From positions 2,852,001-2,916,000 of the forward strand of contig CBDAQK010000006.1 in NCBI GenBank assembly GCA_965199005.1: 64,000 nucleotides of DNA. The letters run 5' to 3'. Positions 17,838 to 27,058 of the stretch are shown here, piece after piece. Numbering within the stretch: position 1 is the stretch's first letter; each line of letters opens with the position of its first letter. Position numbers and translations under genes: made by a program. The DNA comes from LMUY01 sp965199005. GTDB lineage: Bacteria > Pseudomonadota > Alphaproteobacteria > Acetobacterales > Acetobacteraceae. The notes beneath the pieces were generated by a model. It was not told the origin of the DNA. It was given only the letters and a program-made list of their open reading frames with translations, and searched no databases.

Positions 17838-18991
17838 GGCTCTCATCGCGTTGTCTGTTGAACAATGATATCCTCTGCCTGCGGCGGAGAGGCGAGGATG
17901 GATCATACTGCTTTTGAGGCTTGGTTGAGGGCAATCGGCGCGATGAGCGCTGTCCAGCGAAGTGTCACGTTTCGCGTGCTTGCTCTGGCGGAGGCGAAAA
18001 TGGATGCAGAGGTGGACCTCTGGCTTTGTGCTGCCGAAGTCGTTTCCCCGTTGCCGGATGCCATGGAGACGGCGGATCATGCGACGACTGCGTCGCTGAT
18101 CGTCTCGCTTGCAGGTCCGGATGCGTTGGCGAGTGCGGCACAGGCCCGTATCGAGCGCGACGGGTGCCCGCATTGTGCAAGTCACAGACTTCAGCGTTGG
18201 GGAAGTTCTGCGGGTCTGCCGCGCTATCGGTGCGTGGATTGCCGTCGCAGCTTCAATGCGTTGACAGGCACGTCGCTGGCTGGGCTGCGAAAGAAGGACC
18301 GCTGGGCAGACCATGCGCAAGCCATGATAAGCGGCGACACCCTCGCTCAATCCGCCAAGCGGTGCGGCGTGGCGTTCAGCACGGCATTCCGTTGGCGGCA
18401 TCGCTTTCTCGCCGCTCCCGCGGTGGACAAGCCGACCAAACTCACCGGGATCGTCGAGGCCGACGAGACGTTCATTTTGGAATCGTTCAAGGGAAAACGG
18501 TCCGACATGCCGCGTCCCTCGCGCAAGCGTGGCGGAAAAGCCAAGAAGCGCGGCTTGTCCAAGGAGCAGATACCGGTGCTGGTGGCGCGGGATCGAAACG
18601 GCGTTACCACCGACGCTGTTCTGCCCCAACTGGATCGCGTCGCCGTCACCAGCGCGCTTGAAGGCGTCGTGACCTCGGACAATCAACTCTGTTGCGACGG
18701 CGGCAAGGCGATCGTCGGCTTCGCGCGCAAAGGCCAAATTCCCTGCTGTATTCTCCCTTCGCCGGGAGGACCGATGCGCGACGCTCCCAATCTTCATATC
18801 AACAACGTCAACGCATACCATGGACGGTTGAAAGAATGGCTGCGGCCATTCCACGGCGTCGCCACCAAATATCTTGGAAACTACCTCGGCTGGCGCCGCA
18901 CGCTCGAAGCGTTCGGCACCGATGCCGAGCAGCGTGGCTGGTTGCTATCAGCCGTCGGCATCCAAGTCTGCCAACAGCCAACGGGATAACC
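17838..18991 (+). mobile_element. IS1595-family insertion sequence inside tniQ2
   Basis: A 1,154-base element with imperfect terminal inverted repeats (left GGCTCTCATCGCGTTGTCTG, right inverted GGTTATCCCGTTGGCTGTTG). It is flanked by 8-base duplications AACAAAAT at 17830-17837 and 18992-18999. Eight bases is the usual duplication length of this family. Removing the element plus one repeat restores an open tniQ2 frame. Confidence 0.88.
17898..18989 (+). CDS. IS1595-family transposase
   Basis: A 363-residue transposase starting MDHTAFEAWLRAIG. The N-terminal zinc ribbon (CPHC...RYRCVDCRRSFNALTG) is followed by the ISXO2-like DDE domain: first acidic residue in GIVEADETFI, second in VVTSDNQLC, and the C-terminal NNVNAYHGRLKEW. 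The ATG at 17898 is preceded by a purine-rich ribosome site. The gene is intact and runs opposite to tniQ2. Confidence 0.9.
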   Translation: MDHTAFEAWLRAIGAMSAVQRSVTFRVLALAEAKMDAEVDLWLCAAEVVSPLPDAMETADHATTASLIVSLAGPDALASAAQARIERDGCPHCASHRLQRWGSSAGLPRYRCVDCRRSFNALTGTSLAGLRKKDRWADHAQAMISGDTLAQSAKRCGVAFSTAFRWRHRFLAAPAVDKPTKLTGIVEADETFILESFKGKRSDMPRPSRKRGGKAKKRGLSKEQIPVLVARDRNGVTTDAVLPQLDRVAVTSALEGVVTSDNQLCCDGGKAIVGFARKGQIPCCILPSPGGPMRDAPNLHINNVNAYHGRLKEWLRPFHGVATKYLGNYLGWRRTLEAFGTDAEQRGWLLSAVGIQVCQQPTG

Positions 18992-19931
18992 AACAAAATA
19001 GAGAACGGGACCAGCAGTTCGCCGCCGATGCCCGGGGTTGCTCGTAGCAGGCGTGACAGGCCGCCATAGACTGCGACCGCTCCAGGACCTTCGAGAGCAC
19101 TCTGGATGGTTAAATCAAGACGTTCCATGTCCCCGTCCAGCGCCCGGTATCCTGCCTGGAGGCAGCCAACCCCGACCCCGGCAGGCGCGACCAGCGCCAC
19201 GCCAGCACGCTTGCCCAGGAGCACCTCGCCAACGGCGGCTGCAAACTCGATGGCCGGAACGAAGGGCCATGCGGCCAGAAGATGCGGCCCGCGCCTACCC
19301 TGGCCCAGGTCCCAAAGCCACCCATCCGCCTCGTCCAATGCGGCATCGACCGACGCTTGCCTGCGCAGGTCCGCACCGCAATGGCAATGCGGCAGCAAGC
19401 CCCTCTGCCACGTCAACCTGGCACGACAACCAGGACACTTGGCAATCAGGTGTTCGCCATGATCAGGACAGGTCCCAAGCGCACCAAGATGCCAACGGCG
19501 TCGATGATGAGGCGAGTCCGCCAGGCAAGCAGGGCATATTCGTAAACCGGGCAACAGCCATTCCCGTGGCAGGCTCACTCCGTCCATCACGAACCCGTTG
19601 ACCCAGCCACCTCCGTTTTCCGTCCTTAGAACCGCCATGGCCAACTGGCCTATGTCCACCCCACTCACCACAGCCAGACGTTCCAGCTCGTCGGAGGCAG
19701 GATCCAGCACGGGGAAGGATCCTATGCCTGCGAGCCTGACAACTTCACCCGCACTGCCCATGCCGTTTCGGAGCGCCAGGCGCTGCACAAGACCCGACAG
19801 GCTCTCATCCGCCTCAATGGTGCACCGCAGGGGCAGTCTCGCCGGTCTGTCGCCGTGCGCCAAGCCTTGCTCCCCGTCCACCCTGTCGCGGAAGACAGGC
19901 ACGGGTGCAGCTAAGCGTCAGGACCGACGGT

Positions 19932-20000
19932 TGACAAGGAAAAGGCGGGCAGCGCCAGCAGGCTTTAGGCTGACAAGGAAAAGGTGGGCAGCTACCAGCA
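19932..20000. repeat. Tandem 29/30-bp direct repeat between tniQ1 and tniQ2
   Basis: Two near-identical units, TGACAAGGAAAAGG(C/T)GGGCAGC plus CCAGCA, start at 19932 and 19971 (period 39). They lie in the 153-base gap between the two tniQ genes. Only two copies exist and the spacing is 10 bases, so it is not a CRISPR array. It could be a local duplication or a binding site. Confidence 0.7.
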
Positions 20001-20055
20001 ACCTGAGGTTCGACCCAACCTGCCCGGTCAAGCCGTGCGTCAGGTGGCGGTGATT

Positions 20056-22020
20056 TTACCGGCTCGACGCCATCGCCCGTTGGAGTTCTGTTGGCAGTGA
20101 TGGTTCGGGCTGTCGGCCGCCAAGGATGAAGCCGTGCATGCCCCGCGCGATCGCCGCGTCGACGTCCGCACGCCTGAAGACGTAATGGCGCCCTCCGTCG
20201 GTTCCCGGGCCACTCACCGGCTGGACACCTGCCGCCAGCAGCCGTGCCGCCATCCATCCTCGGTGCTGCCGGTCTAGGGCGGCAACCTTGCCCGGGAGCA
20301 GGTATTCGCACCGGAAGCGATCAAGCTCATGCCGCTCGATGCGGCGGCCCGCGCGGGTGCCCACGGCTGGCTGGGTTCGCACCATCCCCGCCCTGCACAG
20401 CCGGTAGGCAAGCTCCTGACCGATCCCCAGGGCGCGCGCCGCCTGCGGGATTGAAAGGGTCGGCTCGACCGGGCGCCGACCATCCAGAAGGCTCGCGATG
20501 TCATCCAGGCCGTACAACAGGCGGCGCAGACCATGGGCCCGGTCTTCCAGACCCGCCGGACGAAGGCCGCCCTCAAGGAGTACCCGGACGCATTCCGCCT
20601 CTCCAAGGCCCGCCTGCCGCAGGCTCCGGTTGGCCTTGACTAGGTTGACCGCCTGCACGGCCCTGGCCACGACGGAGCCCTCCAGCCGTGTGACCAGCGC
20701 CGCCGCCTCCGACGCCAGCCAGCGCCTCGGGCCGCCCAGCTTGGCAGCCGGGCCGGATGCGGGGGTTAGAAGACCGGCGGTCACGATAGCATCCAGCAGC
20801 CTGCGGCCGCATCCAAACTCTGCTGCCAGCCTGCGCTTGTCGCGCAAGTCGTCGAGCTGCCCCGCCACCACCTCGACCTGCAGACGCGACAGGTGCAGGG
20901 GGGCACCCTTGCCGCCGCCCCGGCCATCCGGGTCTTCGTTGCCGCCAAAGTCTGCTAGCAGCCCTCGCACCGCGGAGGTGGAACGACGCAGGCGTTGCGC
21001 CGCCGCACCCAGCGTCATGGTCATGGGAGTGGCTGATGAGGAGAGCACGGGAGTGCGGGCCGATATGCCCGCTGCCACCCAATGCTCGGCGACCTCCGGT
21101 TGCACCAGCCTGTAGATCGGGCTGTCTTCCCCCAGGCTCGCCAGCCATGCGACGAGCGGGCCGATTTCCTTGCGCCCGCCATGCCGCCCGGGCCTGGCGG
21201 ATGCACCGGTGCGCAGGTTCGCCAGCGAGGACTGGAAGGCTTCCGGCCACCCCTGCGCAATCCGGTAGCCCTGGTCCAGGACGACATGGAAGCCGTCGGT
21301 TGTCCTTGCATCGCGGACTGGCCGCGGCAGACCGCCGAGTCCGGACGCATACCATCCAAGGTGGAGCATCAAGGAGAGGAACTCTCCCGTGTCCAGCGCC
21401 AGGATGGCGGAGGCCACCGGCGCATGGGACGGCACCCACGAACCGGATGCCAGTCCCAGCAGCCTGAGGGTTTCGCGGGTGCCGCCGAGCTCATGCTCGT
21501 GAACGCCGGTCAAAGGGCACTCTGCCAGGTCGAAGCCGCAGGCGCACCGGCCGGGGTCCGGACTGATCCACGCGAGCCTCTTCGAGCACCGAGGGCAACG
21601 GTCGACGAGGCGGACGGCATGATCGGGGCAGACGGTGACGACGCTGACGTCCCAGCAGGAGCGGTGATGACGAGAGGCCGCCAGGCAGCAGGGACAGACG
21701 CGGCGCCACGAGAGGCTGACCATGGCGCGTGGAAGCCGCACTCCGCGGAACAGGACGGTCCGGCGGTTCTGCGACCATGCCGCCATGGCCTCGAGGCGCT
21801 GCTCCGCGACACGGGACTTGGCGGAGAGCGGCCCAAGGTCGAAGCGTGTCGTCGCCGCGGCCTGCAGGACGCTGAAGGGCATGCCGAGCTCCCGGGCGAA
21901 AGGCAGGAGGTCCTGCCGCCCGTTCCGTGCCGCAAGACGGACCAGGAACCCGACGAGGCTCTCGTCGGACTCCGGCCGAAGACGCAGCGGCAACGGACGA
22001 AGGGAGGCCGCTGCGCTCAC
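20056..22020 (-). CDS. tniQ: TniQ1/TnsD-like transposon targeting protein
   Basis: A 654-residue TniQ-family protein. The N-terminal TniQ domain reads PLRLRPESDESLVGFLVRLA. It holds zinc-binding clusters (RVCPCCLAASRHHRSCWDVS, CPDHAVRLVDRCPRC, CACGFDL). A long C-terminal half follows with winged-helix/HTH-like stretches (MTMTLGAAAQRLRRSTSAVR and LSIPQAARALGIGQELAYRL). The length and extra DNA-binding region resemble Tn7 TnsD, which binds a fixed attachment site, rather than the short TniQ of CRISPR-linked elements. A GTG start at 22020 overlaps the tnsC stop (GTGA). Confidence 0.85.
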   Translation of the reverse strand: MSAAASLRPLPLRLRPESDESLVGFLVRLAARNGRQDLLPFARELGMPFSVLQAAATTRFDLGPLSAKSRVAEQRLEAMAAWSQNRRTVLFRGVRLPRAMVSLSWRRVCPCCLAASRHHRSCWDVSVVTVCPDHAVRLVDRCPRCSKRLAWISPDPGRCACGFDLAECPLTGVHEHELGGTRETLRLLGLASGSWVPSHAPVASAILALDTGEFLSLMLHLGWYASGLGGLPRPVRDARTTDGFHVVLDQGYRIAQGWPEAFQSSLANLRTGASARPGRHGGRKEIGPLVAWLASLGEDSPIYRLVQPEVAEHWVAAGISARTPVLSSSATPMTMTLGAAAQRLRRSTSAVRGLLADFGGNEDPDGRGGGKGAPLHLSRLQVEVVAGQLDDLRDKRRLAAEFGCGRRLLDAIVTAGLLTPASGPAAKLGGPRRWLASEAAALVTRLEGSVVARAVQAVNLVKANRSLRQAGLGEAECVRVLLEGGLRPAGLEDRAHGLRRLLYGLDDIASLLDGRRPVEPTLSIPQAARALGIGQELAYRLCRAGMVRTQPAVGTRAGRRIERHELDRFRCEYLLPGKVAALDRQHRGWMAARLLAAGVQPVSGPGTDGGRHYVFRRADVDAAIARGMHGFILGGRQPEPSLPTELQRAMASSR

Positions 22021-23087
22021 CCCAGGACGTCCGCCTGTTTGAGGCCGCGCTTGCCGCGCCGCAGGCCTGTCAGACGCACCAGGCCCGCGCCGACCTTGTT
22101 GGCCTCCTCGTCCTTGGCCACCGCCTCGAGCAGTTCGGCCTCGCTCATTTCAAACGGGTTGCACCACGCCGCGTCGCCGAGGTCGGCGACCTGTTCGGCC
22201 GCCTCCTCCAGAAGGTCGCTGTCGATGCCGCTCTTCCCGGTCTCCAGGCCGTTGATGGTGACGAGCACCAGGAAGTCGGCGAGACGTCCGACAAAGCCCC
22301 CGCACTGCCTGTGGAGCTGCAGCGCCGTGACCTGGTCCGCCAAGCAGGTCACGTCGGCAAATGGCAGCAGACGCGCGAAGGCCCGCACCAGACCCCTAAA
22401 TGTCCTCCAGCCAACCTGGTCGGAGACGGCGAACGGCGTCAGCCTGCGATTGCCGAAGGAGCGGCGCCGAAGCTGTCCATTATACATGTAGGCTTCCCAG
22501 GCGTCGGGAACCCCCGCGAGCATGACGGCGCAGACGCCCTTGTTCGCCAGGCCCTTGACCCAGTCGGCAGCCTCGAAGTTCAGTTGGCGCTTCTCCGGGA
22601 TCACCAGATGCTGCGCCTCGTCCAGGATCAGGACGCGCACCCCCTGCTCCTTAAGGTGGTGCACGGCCCGGGCCGTGAGCTTGATCTCAGTCAGGCTCGA
22701 CGGGGCGGATACACCCAGGCTGGCAAGGATGCACTCGGCCAAGGCCTTGCGGGTGGTCTTGGAGGGCACCTCGACGAACAGCACCGGATGGACGTCCTGT
22801 TCCTCCTCGAACCGCATCGGGTGCTTGGCGCAGAAACGCTTGAGCAGCGCGGTCTTGCCGCTTCCGCTCTCGCCGATGAGCATGTAGGTGCTTGCCGATG
22901 TCCCCTGGCACCGCCCGACCGTGCCGTATTTGAGCAGGCGCTCAAGGTCGTTCTCGACGGTCGTTGTCTGAGGGTAGGCGACGAAGTTCCGCTTGAGAGC
23001 TTCGACGACGTCGATGATCCCTTCGTCCTGCACGGCGGCGACGCCGCAGGCGTTCGGTGCGGTCTTTGTTTGCTGAATACCGGACAT
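22017..23087 (-). CDS. tnsC: TnsC/TniB AAA+ transposition regulator
   Basis: A 356-residue ATPase. Walker A GESGSGKT lies at residues 72-79 and Walker B RVLILDEAQHLV around 151-162. The Arg-rich region RRRSFGNRRLTPF follows. TnsC forms filaments on target DNA and relays TniQ binding to TnsA/TnsB. The ATG at 23087 has a GGAG site. The gene overlaps tniQ1 by four bases and starts 12 bases after tnsB. Confidence 0.9.
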   Translation of the reverse strand: MSGIQQTKTAPNACGVAAVQDEGIIDVVEALKRNFVAYPQTTTVENDLERLLKYGTVGRCQGTSASTYMLIGESGSGKTALLKRFCAKHPMRFEEEQDVHPVLFVEVPSKTTRKALAECILASLGVSAPSSLTEIKLTARAVHHLKEQGVRVLILDEAQHLVIPEKRQLNFEAADWVKGLANKGVCAVMLAGVPDAWEAYMYNGQLRRRSFGNRRLTPFAVSDQVGWRTFRGLVRAFARLLPFADVTCLADQVTALQLHRQCGGFVGRLADFLVLVTINGLETGKSGIDSDLLEEAAEQVADLGDAAWCNPFEMSEAELLEAVAKDEEANKVGAGLVRLTGLRRGKRGLKQADVLG

Positions 23088-23099
23088 GGCTGGCGGCTC

Positions 23100-25109
23100 C
23101 TAGGTGATGGTTTCGATGGTGATGCCGAGATCCTCGTCATCGAGTTCGGCGGCGCCGGGGGCAGGCGTGCGTCCGGCAGCCGCGGTGGCGATCCCGGATA
23201 GCGGCAGAACTGCCTTAGGCAACGGTCGCAGCGGGATGTCTGCGTCGGCATCGGTCAGGCGGGCACCCTTGCGACCACGCAGCTTGCCTTCAGCCGCTAG
23301 CTGTTCGATCTTCCTGCGATTGTCGACCCGGGCCGCATTGAGCTGCGGCCGGGTGATGGCCTGATAGGCGGCGACCTGGCGGCGGCTGCTTTCGGCGGCC
23401 ACCTGGTGTTCGCGCATGGTCAGACCGTCCGCATCTGCGAAATCGTCCGCCTTGACCGTGACATAGCGGCTGGTCTGCCAGTCCAGCAGATAGATGAGGC
23501 CCATGTTGTCCGGGTCCTGCTTGATGACGCAGAGGTCGGGCTTGTTAGGGTCGTTGAGCAGATACTGCAGGCGCTCGTTGCGCTCTGCTCCACCGTAGCG
23601 GCGACCGTCCAGGCGGATCCCCTGCCTGGTCAGCGCGCAGGCCTTGGCGTTGAGGAGCAGGATGTCGAAGTCCTCCACCTCCGTGCAGAGGTCAGGTGGT
23701 GTGTCGACCTGTCCTTCCAGGAAGCGCACGATCGGCGCCTTGCTGATGCCTTCGTGGATGTCGACGGAGTAATCCCTCACGAGCCACCGGATCACGATTT
23801 CACGGATCTGCGCGATCGTCAGACAGGCCATGCCCTCGGAGTCATAGTCGCCCCGCTCCTCTGGGTTGGAGAAGGTCGTTCCAGGCAGCGTATGGATGAC
23901 CTCGATGTTCAAGCGCTTGAACCAGCGCTCAATCGGCCCCTTGTCGGTAGGCGTTTCCGCCCGGCACCATGTGACGTCGATCTGGAGCTGCATCGTGGCG
24001 TCATCGAGTTCGGACCCGTGGAATTCGCTGCCGTTGTCCAAGACAATCGAGAGGAACCTTCCGAAACAGGGCCAGCCCTTGGGATCCAGGCCATACTTCG
24101 CAAGGATCTCATCCTTGGTCCTCATCGCCGACCGAAGGCAAAGCGACACGGTCCGGTAGCCGGGCTCCTCGAAGCCGATGTGCAAGCCGACGATCATGCG
24201 GCTGTAGAGGTCCATGGCCGCGGTGATGACCGGGCGGCCCAGCACCTTGCCGGTAGCCGGATGGACGACCAGGATGTCCAACTCGGTGTGGTCCATGAGG
24301 ACCATCTCCAGAGGAAAGGCCGCCTCCGGCCCATCGCCCACCAAGGTGCACTGCTCTCGGACGGCCTTCTTGCCTTTGGCGGCCAGCACTTTGATGTCGT
24401 TGCTGTAGGACTGGATGCGCCGTTGGACCGTGCGCTCGCTGAGCTGGAACTTGGCATCGACCCGCTGGTCGGGCGTAGCCGCCAGATTGTAGGCGTCCAG
24501 CGCCGTTTGCAGATGGCTCAGCACCTCCTTCATGCTGGCCCGTTCCTTCTTGAACACGTGCTTCTGCAGAAGCTCGTCGATCTGGGGCTCGAAGCCTTTG
24601 AAGCGCTTCTGCCGGTTGCCGCGCGCACGGATGGCGAACTTCAGCACCGAGCCCGTGGCCAGACCCGCCTTCCAGGTCTTGATGTGGTTCGAGAGCGTAC
24701 GCCAGTGCGGCGGGTTCTTGTCCGCCTGCTCGTCGGCCACCCGCTTGATCAGCGCCTCGAGCTTTCGGCGGCTGGCATGCTTGAAGGTTGCCTCCCTGCG
24801 AAATGCCATGATGTACGGCGCGATCCATCGCCGATGCCGACGCTCGCTGTCGTTCTCACCGGCGTTGCCGCCCTCGAGCAGCCTACGCGCGACGTCCGTG
24901 AGCTTGTCGCGTCCGGCACGCTCGCGGCGGAGCCTGCCAAAGCCCCACAGGCTCACGAGCTCGGCGGTTCCCCGCCAGCTATGCTGGCCGGTGCCGCTGT
25001 CCACCAGGTTCAGTCCGCCATTGACGAACTCGCTGACCCGGTAGGACGTCCAGTGCTCCTCCAGCTTCAGCCGCAGGAGTTCGCCAAGCTTCCAGTTGAC
25101 GTGGCTCAA
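23100..25109 (-). CDS. tnsB: TnsB/TniA DDE transposase
   Basis: A Mu-type integrase-core transposase of about 669 residues. The catalytic triad is visible: Asp in VLMDHTELDILVV (about 273), Asp in SIVLDNGSEFH (about 358) and Glu in KGPIERWFKRL (about 394). HTH-rich DNA-binding regions precede it. A Mu-C-type beta-barrel and basic tail (AEGKLRGRKGARL) follow. No ATG fits; a TTG at 25109 that overlaps the tnsA stop is preferred, with another TTG at 25166. TnsB binds the end repeats and joins 3' ends to target DNA. Confidence 0.9.
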   Translation of the reverse strand: MSHVNWKLGELLRLKLEEHWTSYRVSEFVNGGLNLVDSGTGQHSWRGTAELVSLWGFGRLRRERAGRDKLTDVARRLLEGGNAGENDSERRHRRWIAPYIMAFRREATFKHASRRKLEALIKRVADEQADKNPPHWRTLSNHIKTWKAGLATGSVLKFAIRARGNRQKRFKGFEPQIDELLQKHVFKKERASMKEVLSHLQTALDAYNLAATPDQRVDAKFQLSERTVQRRIQSYSNDIKVLAAKGKKAVREQCTLVGDGPEAAFPLEMVLMDHTELDILVVHPATGKVLGRPVITAAMDLYSRMIVGLHIGFEEPGYRTVSLCLRSAMRTKDEILAKYGLDPKGWPCFGRFLSIVLDNGSEFHGSELDDATMQLQIDVTWCRAETPTDKGPIERWFKRLNIEVIHTLPGTTFSNPEERGDYDSEGMACLTIAQIREIVIRWLVRDYSVDIHEGISKAPIVRFLEGQVDTPPDLCTEVEDFDILLLNAKACALTRQGIRLDGRRYGGAERNERLQYLLNDPNKPDLCVIKQDPDNMGLIYLLDWQTSRYVTVKADDFADADGLTMREHQVAAESSRRQVAAYQAITRPQLNAARVDNRRKIEQLAAEGKLRGRKGARLTDADADIPLRPLPKAVLPLSGIATAAAGRTPAPGAAELDDEDLGITIETIT

Positions 25110-25822
25110 GCCCGATCTCCATTCAGACGAAGGGTGCTGCCTGACCCGATCGGGTGGCACTCCCAATCCATGCCGATGACACCGCGCAGGGCGAGCGCCA
25201 GGAGGTCAGCGCGGCTTTGCACGCCCTGGCCGAGGCGGTCCTGGACCGCATTCATGGTCGCTGGACCTTCGGACAGGATGGCCAGAACCTGGGCATAGGT
25301 GCTGGAGGCAACTCGCCGCATGCGATGGCGCCGGAGCATCTTTGCGTTCGCTAGCCGGGGCTGCGCACGCACCTCGTCCTCGAAGACGACCTTGAAGCAT
25401 TCGCCCCGGCGGGCGTATTCGGCGCCGATGGCCTTGTGCAGCTCGATCAAGGCCTTGTCGCCCTTTTTACGAAGTGGCTTTACCTCGTGGATCTCCTCCG
25501 TGCCGTCCACGTAGATGACCCTGACGTCCGGGACATGCCTGCGGATAACACTCGCTGCATCGGTGAAGTGCAGGCGTTCTGGCTGCGCATGGAAGGCGGC
25601 CACGTCCTTGCGCACTTCCAAAACCGTGTAATGGTCCAGCTCAATCGACGATTCACATGGAACCTTGCAGCCCATCTTCGTGCTGACCAGTTCGCGCAGG
25701 ATCCGCGCCGTGGACTTGGTGATGACCTTGCGTACCGGAACGTGCAGCTCACGGCCCTCGGCCATGGCACGCGCAAGACGGAGACGCTGCTTGCGCCCCT
25801 TAGGTTTTTCTGAAGTCGTCAC
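25106..25822 (-). CDS. tnsA: TnsA-like endonuclease of the Tn7-like transposase
   Basis: A 238-residue protein with the restriction-enzyme-like TnsA fold. Likely catalytic residues are Glu in ESSIELDHYTVLEV (about 61), Asp in RRHVPDVRVIY (about 99) and the Glu-x-Lys in EIHEVKPLRKK (113-115). A C-terminal winged-helix region (ILSEGPATMNAVQDRLGQG) resembles the Tn7 TnsA tail that contacts TnsC. TnsA cuts the 5' ends of the element, making transposition cut-and-paste. The GTG at 25822 has a GGAGA ribosome site. It is the first gene of the tns operon. Confidence 0.85.
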   Translation of the reverse strand: MTTSEKPKGRKQRLRLARAMAEGRELHVPVRKVITKSTARILRELVSTKMGCKVPCESSIELDHYTVLEVRKDVAAFHAQPERLHFTDAASVIRRHVPDVRVIYVDGTEEIHEVKPLRKKGDKALIELHKAIGAEYARRGECFKVVFEDEVRAQPRLANAKMLRRHRMRRVASSTYAQVLAILSEGPATMNAVQDRLGQGVQSRADLLALALRGVIGMDWECHPIGSGSTLRLNGDRA

Positions 25823-26548
25823 GAGACGGTCTCCACGAGGGGCGTCGTCTTCTGGAAGTAGCTGCCGACGGACCGATGGCATGCCTGCACCTGGTATGCG
25901 GCAGGCATGCCCATGCAGCCCGAAGCTGGCGAGACGAGGCAAACCGGCACAGGGCGAGCGCCCGCCATGCGGAGCCCCCCGGTAACGTGCGACCATCCGC
26001 CTGGCGCCTTGCCTGTTACCCGGCCGATGGTGCCGCAGTCAGTGGGTGCAACGCTCCCACCAATCCGCGGCCGAGATGACAATGGCTTCATCCGTGTATT
26101 CCTGAAAATCACTAGTCATGGCGACTGGAGAAACACAGGTCGTTATTGGAGGAAGCCACAGCGAAGAGTCATACGACTCCTCGTTGTCGGCAAAATACTT
26201 TGATGCCTTGGACCAACGTCGGCCTACGTGGTCGTACGGATGATTGGTCTGCATTCCACTCTCGCCCGCCAGAGACAAACAACGACCCGCGAATTATGGG
26301 TCGGCAGTCGTCAATGGGCTATGTGGTGGAGCTTGCCGGGAAATGACGGCGCGACACCCTCAAGCGGGGTGGCCAGCTCAGCAGAGGAGCATGCCGACAT
26401 CATGGCGAGTGACATACAGTCCAGAAGCCTTCCCCGTCAACAACAAGTTGGAGCAGTCAGGAACAATCTCATGCACCTGGGTGAGCTTCATCAGAACTCT
26501 CGCTTGCAACGGAATGGACGAGAATGGTCGCTAACTCAGGAGTCAAAA
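25823..26548. other. Non-coding gap upstream of tnsA; likely tns promoter region
   Basis: About 725 bases between tnsA and the divergent TPR gene. No convincing gene was seen. It should hold the tns promoter. The motif CGCCTTGCCTGTTACCCGG near 26,010 faintly resembles the inverted form of an end repeat, but no TGTC-N5-ACA terminus was found here, so I do not call a right end. Confidence 0.45.
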
Positions 26549-27058
26549 ATGCTGCCCCTCAATCCCCCGCTTACAAATGGCGCACGTCCAAGCCTGACGA
26601 ACCCGGCACGCCCGTATGCCGAAGAGGCGTTCCAGGCCTTCGATCGCAGTTCGGGAGACGCAGCGAGCCGGATCCATTTCGCGCGTCATGTCCTGGAACG
26701 GGACCCCGAAAACCTCTGGGCGATGTCGACCGTGGCGGCGGGCGCGGCGACGGAGGTGGAAGGCATGGCCCTCCTGCGGGAAGCTGTCCGCGTCGGACTG
26801 CGGCTCTGGGCACCGGCGCTCCGGGGCAGTCAGCCCGCCCCGGATTGGGGACGAGATGAGGACACGATCCCCTTCCTGGGATGCGTGCTCGCATACGGTT
26901 TGGCACTCCATGAAATGGCCCACCATGGCGAGGCCGCACAGTGTCTTCGGTTTCTCCTTAAGCTGGACCCTCTCGATAGCCTCGGCGCGGAGCGCATCAT
27001 GGCCAGCGCTGGTGTTCAAACAAAGGTCGAAACCGCGCCCGGCGGCCGCCGGATGTGA
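26549..27058 (+). CDS. TPR/ST7-like tetratricopeptide protein
   Basis: A 169-residue helical protein starting MLPLNPPLTNGARP with a CAGGAG ribosome site. It shows TPR-type helices: HFARHVLERDPENLWAMSTV, LLREAVRVGLRLWAPAL, LAYGLALHEMAHHGEAA, then QCLRFLLKLDPLDS. Similar small proteins describe ageing-type TPR helices in ST7-like families; function is unknown. It is the first gene beyond tnsA and diverges from it, so it may be cargo. A protein-protein adaptor role is a guess. Confidence 0.6.
   Translation: MLPLNPPLTNGARPSLTNPARPYAEEAFQAFDRSSGDAASRIHFARHVLERDPENLWAMSTVAAGAATEVEGMALLREAVRVGLRLWAPALRGSQPAPDWGRDEDTIPFLGCVLAYGLALHEMAHHGEAAQCLRFLLKLDPLDSLGAERIMASAGVQTKVETAPGGRRM

Larger units (their letters stand above)
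17748..19902 (-). pseudogene. tniQ: TniQ2, second TniQ-family targeting protein, split by IS1595 near its C-terminus
   Basis: A TniQ protein starting at a GTG at 19902. The N-terminal TniQ fold reads PLRCTIEADESLSGLVQRLA. Zinc motifs follow (RICPACLADSPHHRRRWHLG, then CPDHGEHLIAKCPGC and CHCGADL). After residue 304 or so the frame runs into the IS. Joining across the 8-base duplication restores the original end (ELLVPFSILFDLHFQKAREQ and on to GEAGRR, stop at 17748), so the ancestral protein had about 330 residues and lost only its last 27. The truncated product, with a foreign tail read from the IS, could still fold. TniQ/TnsD proteins recognise the target or bridge to TnsC. Confidence 0.82.
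17534..25822 (-). mobile_element. Tn7-like transposon: left end and TnsA-TnsB-TnsC-TniQ1-TniQ2 core
   Basis: Five transposition genes in one minus-strand operon end at a Tn7-type terminus. TnsA plus a Mu-like TnsB indicates cut-and-paste by a heteromeric transposase. TnsC is the AAA+ regulator. Two zinc-finger TniQ proteins should supply target choice. No TnsE and no cas genes were seen. Since tniQ2 abuts the left end, the cargo must lie on the tnsA side, so the element probably includes the defence genes to about 41-44 kb. The right end was not located, so the feature is drawn to the core only. Confidence 0.75.

Noticed and set aside
19932..20000. Two-unit CRISPR array near tniQ
   Set aside because: Only two units with a 10-base spacer, and no cas genes; treated as a local tandem duplication.
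25996..26040. Right end of the Tn7-like element just upstream of tnsA
   Set aside because: Only a faint repeat-like motif; no TGTC-N5-ACA terminus and no copy of the CACAC flank. Not strong enough to call.
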